This document shows positions 8,714 to 17,424 of a DNA stretch of 57,135 nucleotides, one piece after another (the first letter of the stretch is position 1; the number at the start of each line of letters is the position of its first letter). The notes below the pieces were generated by a model. It searched no databases. It saw only the letters and a list, made by a program, of their open reading frames with translations, and had not been told where the DNA came from. The stretch spans positions 1-57,135 of the forward strand of contig JAZNUE010000069.1 of assembly GCA_045592125.1 (NCBI GenBank). Direction: 5' to 3'. This DNA comes from HGM04593 sp045592125 (lineage in GTDB: Bacteria; Bacteroidota; Bacteroidia; Bacteroidales; Bacteroidaceae). Position numbers and translations under genes: made by a program.

Positions 8714-8830
8714 CTTGTTGAAATATGCATAAAAGAGGAAGCAGCATGGCCCGTCCGCGGTTTCTTATGCTGCAGCCATCCTTACAGACAGGAAAAGAGA
8801 TAATACAACTATTCATAAAACAATTGCATT

Positions 8831-11800
8831 ATGACTAAAGCAAAAAAATTCATCACTTGTGACGGAAACCAGGCAGCAGCACACATTGCCTACATGTTTT
8901 CCGAGGTAGCAGCAATCTACCCTATCACTCCATCATCAACAATGGCAGAATATGTTGACGAGTGGGCAGCGCAAGGCCGCAAGAACCTCTTCGGCGAGAC
9001 TGTATCGGTACAGGAAATGCAGTCAGAGGGCGGCGCAGTAGGTGCACTTCACGGTTCACTGCAGGCCGGCGCCTTGACAAACACATTCACTGCTTCGCAG
9101 GGCCTGTTGCTGATGATTCCTAACATGTACAAGATTGCAGGCGAGAAGCTGCCTACAGTGTTCCACGTATCGGCACGCTCGCTGGCAGGCAACTCGCTCA
9201 GTATCTTCGGCGACCACATGGACGTCATGGCATGCCGCCAGACTGGTTTCGCAATGCTTTGCGAGGGCTGGGTACAGGAGGTTATGGACCTTGCGGCCGT
9301 GGCACATCTTTCTACACTGAAGAGCCGTATCCCGTTCCTGAACTTCTTTGACGGATTCCGCACATCGCACGAGATACAGAAGATTGAACTCATAGAGCAG
9401 GAGGAGATTGCTCCGCTGGTAGACTGGGACGCTATCCAGGAGTTCCGCAACCGCGCACTGAGCCCAAGCTCGCCTGTTGTACGCGGTACAGCGGAGAACC
9501 CCGAGACATTCTTCACGCACAAGGAGAGCGAGAACCCGTTCTACAACGCTGTTCCCGATATCGTAGCTGAGTACATGAAGGAGATTTCGGCTATCACAGG
9601 CCGCAGCTACGCTCCTTTCACATACTACGGAGCCGAGGACGCCGACCGTGTAATCATTGTAATGGGCTCGGCAACCGAGGCCGTAAAGGAGGCTATCGAC
9701 TACATGACTGCAAGAGGCGAGAAGGTGGGCCTTGTGAGCGTACACCTCTACCGCCCGTTCTCAGTGAAGTACCTTGCTGCAGTAATGCCAAAGACAGTGA
9801 AGCGCATTGCCGTGCTCGACCGCACTAAGGAGCCGGGCAGCAACGGCGAACCTTTGTACCTTGATGTTGTAGAGGCATTCAACAGCACACCTGAGCTTCA
9901 GGCAATCAACCCGATTATCGTGGGCGGACGCTTTGGCCTGAGCTCATGCGACACAACGCCAGCAATAATTATGGGCGTATACGAGAACCTCGCATTGCCC
10001 GAGCCTAAGAACCACTTTACATTTGGTATCGTGGACGACGTCACATTCCTCTCACTGCCTCCAAAGGAGGAGATTGCAGTTGTGGACGGAATGTTCCAGG
10101 CAAAGTTCTACGGCCTTGGCGCCGACGGTACTGTAGGCGCAAACAAGAACTCTGTGAAGATTATCGGTGACAACACCAAGAAGCATTGCCAGGCATACTT
10201 CTCATACGACTCAAAGAAGTCGGGCGGCTTCACCTGCTCGCACCTTCGTTTTGGCGACAAGCCTATCCGCAGCACATACCTGGTGAACACTCCTAACTTC
10301 GTGGCCTGCCACGTACAGGCCTACCTGCGCATGTACGATGTTACACGCGGCCTGCAGGATGGCGGTACATTCCTGCTGAACACTGTATGGGAGGGCGACG
10401 AGCTTGTAAAGAACCTCCCGAACAATGTAAAGAAGTACTTTGCCGACCACAACATAACCGTATACTACATCAATGCCACAAGGATTGCACAGGAGATTGG
10501 CCTTGGCAACCGCACGAACACAATCCTGCAGAGCGCATTCTTCCGCATTACACAGGTAATTCCGGTTGACCTTGCCATTGAGCAGATGAAGAAGTTCATC
10601 GTGAAGTCTTACGGCAAGAAGGGACAGGATGTCGTTGACAAGAACTACGCGGCCGTTGACCGCGGTGGCGAGTACCGTCAGTTGGCTATCGATCCTAACT
10701 GGTCTAAGCTTCCTGCCGACGTCGAGGAGAAGAGGAACGAACCTGAGTTCATTACAAAGATTGTGCGCACAATCAACGCGCAGAAGGGTGCACAGCTCCC
10801 TGTTTCTGCATTCAAGGGCCTTGAGGACGGTACATGGCCTGTAGGTACATCGGCTTATGAGAAACGCGGTGTGAGCGCATTCGTTCCACGTTGGAATGCC
10901 GAGAACTGTATCCAGTGTAACCGTTGTTCATTCGTTTGTCCTCATGCTGCTATCCGTCCGTTTGTAATGGATGAGGCTGAGGCGGCAGGCATCAATGCCG
11001 ACAAGATTGAGATGAAGGCTCCTGCAGCCATGAAGGGTATGCAGTTCCGCATCCAGGTGAGCGTGCTCGACTGTCTCGGTTGCGGTAACTGTGCCGACAT
11101 CTGTCCGGGTCATCCAAAGACAGGCAAGGCCCTCACAATGGTTCCATTGGAAGAGGAGAGAGCAGAGGCCGCCAACTGGGACTACTGCGTGAAGAACGTG
11201 AAGAGCAAGCAGGCTCTTGTAGACGTGAAGAGCAACCCCAAGAACTCACAGTTCGCGACTCCGCTCTTCGAGTTCTCTGGCGCATGTTCAGGCTGTGGCG
11301 AGACTCCATACGTGAAGCTGCTTACACAGCTCTTCGGTGACCGTCAGGTTGTTGCCAACGCAACAGGCTGCTCGTCAATCTACACCGCTTCGGTTCCATC
11401 AACACCATACACGACAAACGAGAAGGGCGAAGGCCCGGCATGGGGCAACTCACTGTTCGAGGACTTCTGCGAGTTCGGCCTTGGTATGAAACTTGCCGAG
11501 AAGAAAATGCGCGCACGCCTTGAGAGACTGCTTACCGAGATACAGACATACCGCAGCTGCCCCGAGGAGTTCAAGGCTCTTGCCCAGAAGTGGATTGACA
11601 ACAAGGAGAATGCCGATGTGACAAAGGAGATTACCCCGGCCATCATCAAGGCTTGCGAGGAGTTCGAGAGCGACACAAGCGAGCAGATTCTCGCTATAAA
11701 GCAGTACCTTGTAAAGCGTTCACAGTGGATTATCGGCGGTGACGGTGCTTCATACGACATCGGTTACGGCGGTCTTGACCACGTGATTGCTTCGGGCGAG

Positions 11801-12394
11801 GATGTAAATATACTTGTAGTGGATACAGAGGTTTACTCAAATACCGGCGGACAGTCTTCAAAGGCTACTCCTCTTGGCGCTATCGCTAAGTTCGCCGCTG
11901 CGGGCAAGCGCATAAAGAAGAAGGACCTTGGCATGATTGCCACAACATACGGATACGTTTACGTTGCACAGATTGCAATGGGCGCAAGCTACGACCAGTG
12001 CCTGAAGGCAATACGCGAGGCCGAGGCATATCCAGGCCCGTCACTTGTGATTGCATACGCTCCATGTATCAACCACGGTATAAAGCGTGGCATGGGCAAG
12101 GCACAGGCCGAGCAGGCTGCTGCCGTTGAGTGCGGTTACTGGCACCTGTGGCGCTACAACCCTGCACTCGAGGACGAGGGCAAGAACCCGTTCACACTCG
12201 ATAGCAAGGAACCGCAGTGGGAGAAGTTCCAGGAGTTCCTGCAGGGCGAGGTGCGTTATGCTTCGCTTGCAAAGCAGTTCCCTGCCGAGGCTCACGAGCT
12301 GTTTGAGGCTGCCGAGAACATGGCAAAGAAGCGCTATGCAAGCTACCAGCGCATGGCCAAGCTTGACTGGAGCAAGGAGGAGGCCGCTGAATAA
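8831..12394 (+). CDS. nifJ: Pyruvate:ferredoxin (flavodoxin) oxidoreductase
   Basis: Oxidises pyruvate with CoA to acetyl-CoA and CO2 and passes the electrons to ferredoxin; the central anaerobic step that feeds acetyl-CoA to pta-ackA further along this window. The 1187-aa single chain is full length and fuses all subunits. Visible features are the N-terminal pyrimidine-binding domain (ITPSSTMAEYVDEWAA), the gamma domain, two 4Fe-4S motifs (CIQCNRCSFVCPHA about 693-706 and CLGCGNCADICPG about 748-760), cysteines of the third cluster (ACSGCG about 819, ATGCSS about 847, YAPCINHG about 1079) and the thiamine-diphosphate block GGDGASYDIGYGGLDH near 970. The C-terminal KLDWSKEEAAE and its stop are repeated in the 126-bp array downstream. 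Confidence 0.97.
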   Translation: MTKAKKFITCDGNQAAAHIAYMFSEVAAIYPITPSSTMAEYVDEWAAQGRKNLFGETVSVQEMQSEGGAVGALHGSLQAGALTNTFTASQGLLLMIPNMYKIAGEKLPTVFHVSARSLAGNSLSIFGDHMDVMACRQTGFAMLCEGWVQEVMDLAAVAHLSTLKSRIPFLNFFDGFRTSHEIQKIELIEQEEIAPLVDWDAIQEFRNRALSPSSPVVRGTAENPETFFTHKESENPFYNAVPDIVAEYMKEISAITGRSYAPFTYYGAEDADRVIIVMGSATEAVKEAIDYMTARGEKVGLVSVHLYRPFSVKYLAAVMPKTVKRIAVLDRTKEPGSNGEPLYLDVVEAFNSTPELQAINPIIVGGRFGLSSCDTTPAIIMGVYENLALPEPKNHFTFGIVDDVTFLSLPPKEEIAVVDGMFQAKFYGLGADGTVGANKNSVKIIGDNTKKHCQAYFSYDSKKSGGFTCSHLRFGDKPIRSTYLVNTPNFVACHVQAYLRMYDVTRGLQDGGTFLLNTVWEGDELVKNLPNNVKKYFADHNITVYYINATRIAQEIGLGNRTNTILQSAFFRITQVIPVDLAIEQMKKFIVKSYGKKGQDVVDKNYAAVDRGGEYRQLAIDPNWSKLPADVEEKRNEPEFITKIVRTINAQKGAQLPVSAFKGLEDGTWPVGTSAYEKRGVSAFVPRWNAENCIQCNRCSFVCPHAAIRPFVMDEAEAAGINADKIEMKAPAAMKGMQFRIQVSVLDCLGCGNCADICPGHPKTGKALTMVPLEEERAEAANWDYCVKNVKSKQALVDVKSNPKNSQFATPLFEFSGACSGCGETPYVKLLTQLFGDRQVVANATGCSSIYTASVPSTPYTTNEKGEGPAWGNSLFEDFCEFGLGMKLAEKKMRARLERLLTEIQTYRSCPEEFKALAQKWIDNKENADVTKEITPAIIKACEEFESDTSEQILAIKQYLVKRSQWIIGGDGASYDIGYGGLDHVIASGEDVNILVVDTEVYSNTGGQSSKATPLGAIAKFAAAGKRIKKKDLGMIATTYGYVYVAQIAMGASYDQCLKAIREAEAYPGPSLVIAYAPCINHGIKRGMGKAQAEQAAAVECGYWHLWRYNPALEDEGKNPFTLDSKEPQWEKFQEFLQGEVRYASLAKQFPAEAHELFEAAENMAKKRYASYQRMAKLDWSKEEAAE

Positions 12395-12649
12395 CACTCA
12401 AGCTAGACTGCACGAGCAGCAAATGGTCGCGGGAAGCACGGCTGCAAGGTCGTGCCCCGCGGGTTGCGAAAAGCGAGTGCTGCCAAGCTTGACTGGAGCA
12501 AGGAGGAGACAGCTGAATAACACTCAAGCTAGACTGCACGAGCAGCAAATGGTCGCGGGAAGCACGGCTGCAAGGTCGTGCCCCGCGGGTTGCGAAAAGC
12601 GAGTGCCGCCAGGCTTGACTGGAGCAAGGAGGAGGCCGCTGAATAATCC
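12356..12649 (+). repeat. 126-bp tandem repeat duplicating the nifJ 3' end
   Basis: Units begin at 12356, 12482 and 12608 (exact 126-bp period; the third copy is partial). Each starts with the last codons of nifJ (GCCAAGCTTGACTGGAGC and onward), including the TAA stop, and continues with about 87 bp of non-coding sequence that ends in GGGTTGCGAAAAGCGAGTGC. The two full units are almost identical. Only the first copy is attached to the gene, so nifJ stays intact. Confidence 0.95.
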
Positions 12650-12669
12650 TTAGGAATTAGCGAAAAACT

Positions 12670-12898
12670 GTCCCTCTTAAAGAGGGACGAGCAATTGAGT
12701 GGAACTGTGTCAAAATTTGACACAGTTCCTTTTGTAAGAATTGACAAGATACAAGGCTCAGCCTCGCAGGCTGAACACGGCTCAATAACAAAGAGCCGCG
12801 ACGCCAATCACCAGGCCGCATACCGAGTCGCCCACAGTAATGAATATGCAGTTCTTGTCCCTGCGGGCGAAAAACTGTCCCTCTTTCGAAAGAGGGAC
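12670..12898. repeat. Pair of GTCCCTC/GAGGGAC palindromes
   Basis: Palindromes at 12670-12688 and 12877-12898 share the flanks GCGAAAAACT before and GAGC after. A third relative is at 4347-4368. They look like one small dispersed element, not terminators of particular genes. Confidence 0.6.
12701..12733 (+). terminator. Terminator of nifJ
   Basis: GGAACTGTGTCAAA and TTTGACACAGTTCC form a perfect 14-bp inverted repeat followed by TTTTG. It lies beyond the tandem array, so the repeats are transcribed as the nifJ 3' UTR unless the GTCCCTC palindrome stops transcription earlier. Confidence 0.8.
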
Positions 12899-12993
12899 GA
12901 GCGAAGCGGAGGGAGTTCATCATCTGGGTTCGTCAGCTGAGTTCATCATGAGTTCATCATCTGTTTCGGCCAAGAAAAAACAAGCGATTTCCT

Positions 12994-13023
12994 TTGCACA
13001 GAAAATGAAATGTTGTACTTTTG
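12994..13023 (+). promoter_or_regulatory. Promoter of tRNA-Ser(CGA)
   Basis: TTG at 12994-12996, a 19-nt spacer and TACTTTTG at 13016-13023 match the Bacteroidota promoter. The tRNA starts only four bases after the -7 box, so the transcript would begin at or within a base or two of the mature tRNA 5' end. Confidence 0.75.
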
Positions 13024-13027
13024 TAGC

Positions 13028-13115
13028 GGAAAGATGCCAGAGTGATCGAATGGACCGGACTCGAAATCCGGCGTACGCTTTTAGTGTACCGTGGGTTTGA
13101 ATCCCACTCTTTCCG
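13028..13115 (+). tRNA. tRNA-Ser (anticodon CGA)
   Basis: Class II tRNA. The acceptor GGAAAGA pairs with TCTTTCC, the anticodon loop is CTCGAAA with anticodon CGA, the variable arm is long (GTACGCTTTTAGTGTAC) and the T loop is TTTGAAT. The discriminator G at 13115 is followed by CA, part of the downstream hairpin, so a complete CCA is not encoded. Confidence 0.96.
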
Positions 13116-13180
13116 CAATAAAGACAAAATAAAAATGCACCAAGCCCCGCTTGAGTGCATTTTTATTTTGTCTTTATTGC
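13115..13180. terminator. 26-bp perfect hairpin fused to the tRNA 3' end
   Basis: The left arm 13115-13140 begins with the tRNA discriminator base (GCAATAAAGAC...) and the right arm 13155-13180 is its exact reverse complement (...GTCTTTATTGC). T-rich stretches inside the arms make it a strong terminator. TTGCAAGGACG follows, as after the hairpin of the other tRNA-Ser. Confidence 0.85.
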
Positions 13181-13189
13181 AAGGACGCC

Positions 13190-13312
13190 CGCGGCAGCGC
13201 AGGGATGCGCAAAGCGAATTCCATTATTTCCGCGGCAGCGCAGGGATGCGCGAAGCGAATTCCATTCTTCACGCGGCAGCGCAGGGATGCGCGAAGCGAA
13301 TCCCATTCTTTA
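13190..13312 (+). repeat. 41-bp tandem repeat (3 units) with tRNA-tail-like ends
   Basis: Units start at 13190, 13231 and 13272. Each reads CGCGGCAGCGCAGGGATGCG, then about six bases of RAAGCG type, then GAATYCCATT. The unit end plus the next start (GAATTCCATTATTTCCGC) mimics the tRNA-Ser(CGA) 3' end (GAATCCCACTCTTTCCGC). There are no spacers, so it is not a CRISPR array. Confidence 0.9.
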
Positions 13313-13407
13313 CGCAACTGGGACCTGTATCGTGCTACTCTTTTGAACCAACCATGCCCTGGATATGTTATCCTTTCATGCTTAATAACCTTTAAATACG
13401 GATAACT

Positions 13408-14856
13408 ATGTCTACATTAACAAAAAGTGTAAAATTGGGTGTGGCCACACTGGCCATAATGAACGTGACTGCCGTTGTATCGCTCCGCGGACTGCCTGCC
13501 GAGGCGGAATACGGGCTCAGCTCGGCATTCTACTACCTGTTCGCTGCGCTGGTATTCCTTATCCCCACATCGTTTGTGGCAGCCGAGCTTGCCGCCATGT
13601 TCCAGGACAAGCAAGGCGGCGTGTTCCGCTGGGTGGGCGAGGCCTTCGGCAAGCGTATCGGCTTTGTGGCAATATGGCTGCAATGGGTGGAAAGCACAAT
13701 ATGGTACCCCACTGTGCTGACATTCGGTGCCGTCTCGCTTGCGTTCATCGGCATGAACAGCAGCGCCGACATGACACTGGCCGCCAACAAGTTCTACACA
13801 CTTGTAGTGGTGCTGGCAATATACTGGGCGGCCACGCTAATCTCGCTCAAGGGACTAGGATGGGTGAGCAAGGTGGCCAAGATTGGCGGACTTGTGGGGA
13901 CTATCATCCCTGCTGCGCTGCTTGTACTCCTAGCGATAGTATACCTTGTATCGGGAGGGAAGCCGCAGATGGACTTCAGCGGCAGTTTCTTCCCCGACAT
14001 CACCAAGCTTGACAACCTTGTGCTTGCCTCGGGAATCTTCCTTTTCTATGCAGGAATGGAGATGACCGGCATTCACGTAAAGGACATGGAGAACCCGAGC
14101 CGCAACTACCCGCGTGCCGTGTTCCTTGGTGCCATTATCACTGTGCTCATCTTTGTGCTGGGAACATTTGCGCTTGGCATAATAATACCGCAGAAGGACA
14201 TTAACCTCACTCAGAGCCTGCTTGTGGGCTTTGACAACTACTTCAGGTTCATAGGCATGTCATGGCTGTCGCCAATAATTGCCATCGCGCTTGCATTCGG
14301 CGTGCTCGCAGGCGTACTCACGTGGGTATCGGGTCCCTCAAAGGGTATCTTTGCCGTGGGAAAGGCCGGATACCTGCCGCCATTCATGCAGAAGAGCAAC
14401 AAGATTGGCGTACAGAGGAATATCCTGCTCATACAGGGCGGCATTGTAACGCTGCTCAGCCTGCTGTTCGTTATAATGCCATCGGTGCAGAGCTTCTACC
14501 AGATACTGTCGCAGCTGACTGTGCTTCTGTACCTTATCATGTACCTGCTCATGTTCGCGGCCGCAATATACCTGCGCTACAACATGAAGGAGACGCCGCG
14601 CCCGTTCCGCCTGGGCAAGAGCGGCAACATGCTCATGTGGATTGTTGCAGGTGTAGGTTTCCTTGGCAGCCTGCTGGCCTTTGTGCTCAGTTTCATCCCG
14701 CCTGCACAGATTTCTGTCGGCAGCAACGCTGTGTGGTATGCTGTGCTGGTAATAGGCTGTGTAATTGTTGTAGGAGCTCCTTTTATAATATATGCAATGC
14801 GCAAGCCAGACTGGGTAGACAAGGATTCGCAGTTCGAGCCGTTCCACTTTGAATAA
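13408..14856 (+). CDS. APC family amino acid permease (GadC-like glutamate:GABA antiporter type)
   Basis: Inner-membrane amino acid transporter with 12 predicted membrane helices. The opening TLAIMNVTAVVSLRGLPAEAEYGLSS and the loop KQGGVFRWVGEAFGKRIGF, followed by WLQWVESTIWYPTVLTF, are typical of the glutamate/GABA antiporter branch of the APC superfamily, which exports a decarboxylation product to consume protons. The usual partner glutamate decarboxylase (gadB) is not adjacent, so the substrate is inferred from family resemblance only. The 482-aa length is normal. A hydrophilic C-terminal tail is short compared with E. coli GadC. It appears monocistronic. Confidence 0.85.
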   Translation: MSTLTKSVKLGVATLAIMNVTAVVSLRGLPAEAEYGLSSAFYYLFAALVFLIPTSFVAAELAAMFQDKQGGVFRWVGEAFGKRIGFVAIWLQWVESTIWYPTVLTFGAVSLAFIGMNSSADMTLAANKFYTLVVVLAIYWAATLISLKGLGWVSKVAKIGGLVGTIIPAALLVLLAIVYLVSGGKPQMDFSGSFFPDITKLDNLVLASGIFLFYAGMEMTGIHVKDMENPSRNYPRAVFLGAIITVLIFVLGTFALGIIIPQKDINLTQSLLVGFDNYFRFIGMSWLSPIIAIALAFGVLAGVLTWVSGPSKGIFAVGKAGYLPPFMQKSNKIGVQRNILLIQGGIVTLLSLLFVIMPSVQSFYQILSQLTVLLYLIMYLLMFAAAIYLRYNMKETPRPFRLGKSGNMLMWIVAGVGFLGSLLAFVLSFIPPAQISVGSNAVWYAVLVIGCVIVVGAPFIIYAMRKPDWVDKDSQFEPFHFE

Positions 14857-15015
14857 CTTTTGCGGGGCAACCGGGTAAAGGTCACGAGTAACCGCGCGGG
14901 TTGCGTAGCCCGCCCTCAGGAAATAACAAGGCATCCTATTCTTGACCTATAAGAAACTTAAATATCGTGCGCAGCCGATATTCGCAAAGCAACGATATAA
15001 ATTTAAACAACTTCT

Positions 15016-15045
15016 AAGACAACAGTGCGCTGTTGTCTTTTTTTG
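15016..15045 (+). terminator. Intrinsic terminator between the permease and GH92 genes
   Basis: AAGACAACAG and CTGTTGTCTT form a 10-bp stem with loop TGCG, followed by a T7 run. It lies only 28 bp before the GH92 start, so it may also insulate that gene from upstream transcription. The preceding stretch 14857-15000 holds GC-rich inverted segments but no gene. Confidence 0.85.
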
Positions 15046-15072
15046 TTATCTTAGCGCAAAATAGGCTATTCA

Positions 15073-17424
15073 ATGAGAAACATATTATCCGCACTGGCAA
15101 TATTGCTGCTGCTATCGTGCAGCACGCAGGAAAAGACGGACTACGCAGCGCTTGTCAACCCGCTCATAGGTACTGACTATAAGGGCAATGTATACCCTGG
15201 CGCCCAGGCACCCTTTGGGATGGTGCAGCTGAGCCCTGACAACGGACGGCCTGGCTGGGACTGGATTGCAGGATACTTCTACCCCGACAGTACCATTGCA
15301 GGGTTCAGCCACACCCACCTGAGCGGCACGGGAGCGGGCGACCTCTACGACATAAGCTTCATGCCTGTGACCTATCCGCTCAAGGAGGCTGCTGCGCCAT
15401 TGGGCGTGCACTCTACGTTCAGTCACGAGCGCGAGGAGTGCGAGGCCGGTTATTACAGGGTACATCTCGACAGCTACGGCATTGACGTTGAGCTCACCGC
15501 CACGGAACGTTGCGGCATTCAGCGCTACACCTACCCCACCGATACTGCCACGGTGCTGCTAAGCCTGGGCAAGGCCACAAACTGGGACGCCACGGTTGAC
15601 ACATACATTGCGCAAGCTGATGAGTACACAATTGAAGGCTACCGCTACTCCGACGGCTGGGCGCGCGGACAGCAAGTATACTTCCGCACACGCTTCTCAC
15701 ACCCCATTGCAGCAATGCTGTGCGACAGTATAGACATCCATGAAGGAACTGCCACCAAGAAAGTTGCCGGCACTGCACGGTTCACATTCGCGCTGGGCGA
15801 CGAGCGGCAGCTCACCGTTGTGACCGCCATCTCGGGCACTGGCCTTGAAGGCGCTGCAAAAAACCTGGCAGCCGAAGCGCCGCACAACGGTTTCGACCGT
15901 TACCGCGCAAGGACACGTGAACATTGGAACAGCCGGCTGTCACATGTGAAGGTAAAAGGCGGGACGCATGACGAGCGTGTATGCTTCTACACAGCGCTCT
16001 ACCGCACAATGATTGCCCCAACGCTTTACTGCGACGTTGACGGCACATACCGCGGTGCCGACGGCAAGAACCACAATGCCGACGGATGGAAGAACTACTC
16101 CACCTTCTCGCTGTGGGATACATTCCGTGCCTCACACCCGCTGTTCACAATAACAGCGCCGGAATGTGTTGCCGACATGATAAACTCCTTCATCGCCCAT
16201 TATGAGCAGCACGGGCGCCTGCCAGTGTGGAACATGTGGGGAAGCGAGACGGACATGATGATAGGCTACCACTCCGTATCAGTGATTGCCGACGCTTACC
16301 TTAAAGGGATAAAGGGATTCGACGCCGGGAAGGCCCTTGCCGCATGCGTCGCCACTGCCAACTGCGACAGCTACCGAGGCATTGGGCTGTACAAGGAACT
16401 GGGATATGTGCCGTATGACGTGAGAGACCCGTATAATGCTGACAACTGGGCCATGTCGCGCACACTTGAATATGCATACGATGACCATTGCATTGCCCGC
16501 ATGGCAGCGACAATGGGACATGACAGCATTGCCCGGGAGTTCTACCGCCGCGCGGAGAACTGGCGTTACCATTATAACCCCGCAACCACTTTCATGCAGC
16601 CGCGCGACAGCAAGGGGCAGTTCCAACCCGAGTTCTGCCCCGACGAATACACCGCACACATATGCGAGAGCAACGCATGGCATTACATGTGGAGTGTCCA
16701 GCACGACATTGACGGCCTCATCGCTCACATGGGCAAGGAAATCTTTGCACAGAAACTGGACAGCATGCTCGCATACTCCCCTGCCGGGAATGCCGGCTTG
16801 CCAATCTTCAGCACCGGCATGATTGGGCAATATGCCCACGGCAACGAGCCTAGCCACCATGTGGCATACCTGTTCAACAGGATTGGACAGCCCGAGAAGA
16901 CACAGCATTATGTAACACAAATCATGCGCGAGATGTACCGTAACAGCCCTGATGGCATTTGCGGCAATGAGGACTGCGGCCAGATGTCGGCCTGGTACGT
17001 GTTCTCGGCAATGGGATTCTACCCTGTTAACCCTTGCGGCGGGGAGTATGAGCTTGGAGTGCCGCTGTTCCCCGAGGTTACAATTGACCTGCCGGGCGGA
17101 AAAAGATTCACAATATTGTGTCATTCCGGGCAAAGCGAAGATAATCGCCGCCAGTGTCATTTTTCGGACAAGGCCCTCAACAACACGTCTAAGCGTAGTG
17201 AACCAACGGTCGACGCCCGAAGGGACCAAAGGCAAGAATCTCCAAAAAACCACGCCCAAGAAACTGTAAGAGATTCCTCAACCGCTCCGCTCCTTCGGAA
17301 TGACAAGGAAACTGGCAATGAGACTGCCCGATACCGTAAGGCATTCCTCAACGGCAAGCGCGTGGAAGGCACAACAATTACCCACCGCGACATAACGGGC
17401 GGCGGAGTGCTGGAGTTCAAGTAA
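15073..17424 (+). CDS. GH92 alpha-mannosidase lipoprotein with an in-frame repeat insertion
   Basis: Exo-acting alpha-1,2-mannosidase type enzyme used on host N-glycans or fungal mannan. A lipoprotein signal ends at Cys16 (LLLLSC). GH92 landmarks run the whole length: NPLIGTDYKGNVYPGA, GFSHTHLSGTGAGDL, SLWDTFRASHP, NMWGSETDMMIGYH, ICESNAWHYMWSVQHD and GNEDCGQMSAWYVFSAMGFYPV. After GKRFTI (about 680) about 60 residues unlike GH92 interrupt the C-terminal beta sheet before the normal ending (FLNGKRVEGTTITHRDI...GGVLEF) resumes. The DNA there is a copy of the dispersed R1 palindromic repeat (17119-17305), kept in frame. The enzyme may still fold, since the insert falls in a loop between strands. 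Confidence 0.93.
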   Translation: MRNILSALAILLLLSCSTQEKTDYAALVNPLIGTDYKGNVYPGAQAPFGMVQLSPDNGRPGWDWIAGYFYPDSTIAGFSHTHLSGTGAGDLYDISFMPVTYPLKEAAAPLGVHSTFSHEREECEAGYYRVHLDSYGIDVELTATERCGIQRYTYPTDTATVLLSLGKATNWDATVDTYIAQADEYTIEGYRYSDGWARGQQVYFRTRFSHPIAAMLCDSIDIHEGTATKKVAGTARFTFALGDERQLTVVTAISGTGLEGAAKNLAAEAPHNGFDRYRARTREHWNSRLSHVKVKGGTHDERVCFYTALYRTMIAPTLYCDVDGTYRGADGKNHNADGWKNYSTFSLWDTFRASHPLFTITAPECVADMINSFIAHYEQHGRLPVWNMWGSETDMMIGYHSVSVIADAYLKGIKGFDAGKALAACVATANCDSYRGIGLYKELGYVPYDVRDPYNADNWAMSRTLEYAYDDHCIARMAATMGHDSIAREFYRRAENWRYHYNPATTFMQPRDSKGQFQPEFCPDEYTAHICESNAWHYMWSVQHDIDGLIAHMGKEIFAQKLDSMLAYSPAGNAGLPIFSTGMIGQYAHGNEPSHHVAYLFNRIGQPEKTQHYVTQIMREMYRNSPDGICGNEDCGQMSAWYVFSAMGFYPVNPCGGEYELGVPLFPEVTIDLPGGKRFTILCHSGQSEDNRRQCHFSDKALNNTSKRSEPTVDARRDQRQESPKNHAQETVRDSSTAPLLRNDKETGNETARYRKAFLNGKRVEGTTITHRDITGGGVLEFK
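17119..17305 (+). repeat. R1 palindromic repeat inserted inside the GH92 coding region
   Basis: The segment begins TGTCATTCC and ends GGAATGACA. Inside it holds TAAGCGTAGTGAACCAACGG and GACGCCCGAAGGGACC, the same blocks as the intergenic R1 copies at 6887-6955 and 38760 onward. It encodes a polar stretch of about 60 residues with no stop codon in the GH92 frame. Confidence 0.85.

Larger units (their letters stand above)
12395..13027. other. Repeat-rich intergenic region without genes
   Basis: Between nifJ and tRNA-Ser(CGA) I see no convincing gene. It holds the two extra nifJ-tail copies, two GTCCCTC/GAGGGAC palindromes, a perfect terminator and three short TTCATCATS-type repeats near 12915-12965. 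The long open frame crossing the 126-bp units is a side effect of the unit length being a multiple of three. Confidence 0.7.

Noticed and set aside
12087..12653. Open frame of 188 codons across the 126-bp repeats
   Set aside because: It overlaps the end of nifJ in another frame and stays open only because the unit is 42 codons long; not taken as a repeat protein.
13190..13312. CRISPR-like array of 41-bp units
   Set aside because: Units abut with no spacers and vary in sequence; it is a tandem repeat linked to the tRNA end.
16279..17259. A 326-codon open frame opposite GH92
   Set aside because: Antisense to conserved GH92 blocks, no start context or domain; it also runs into the inserted repeat.
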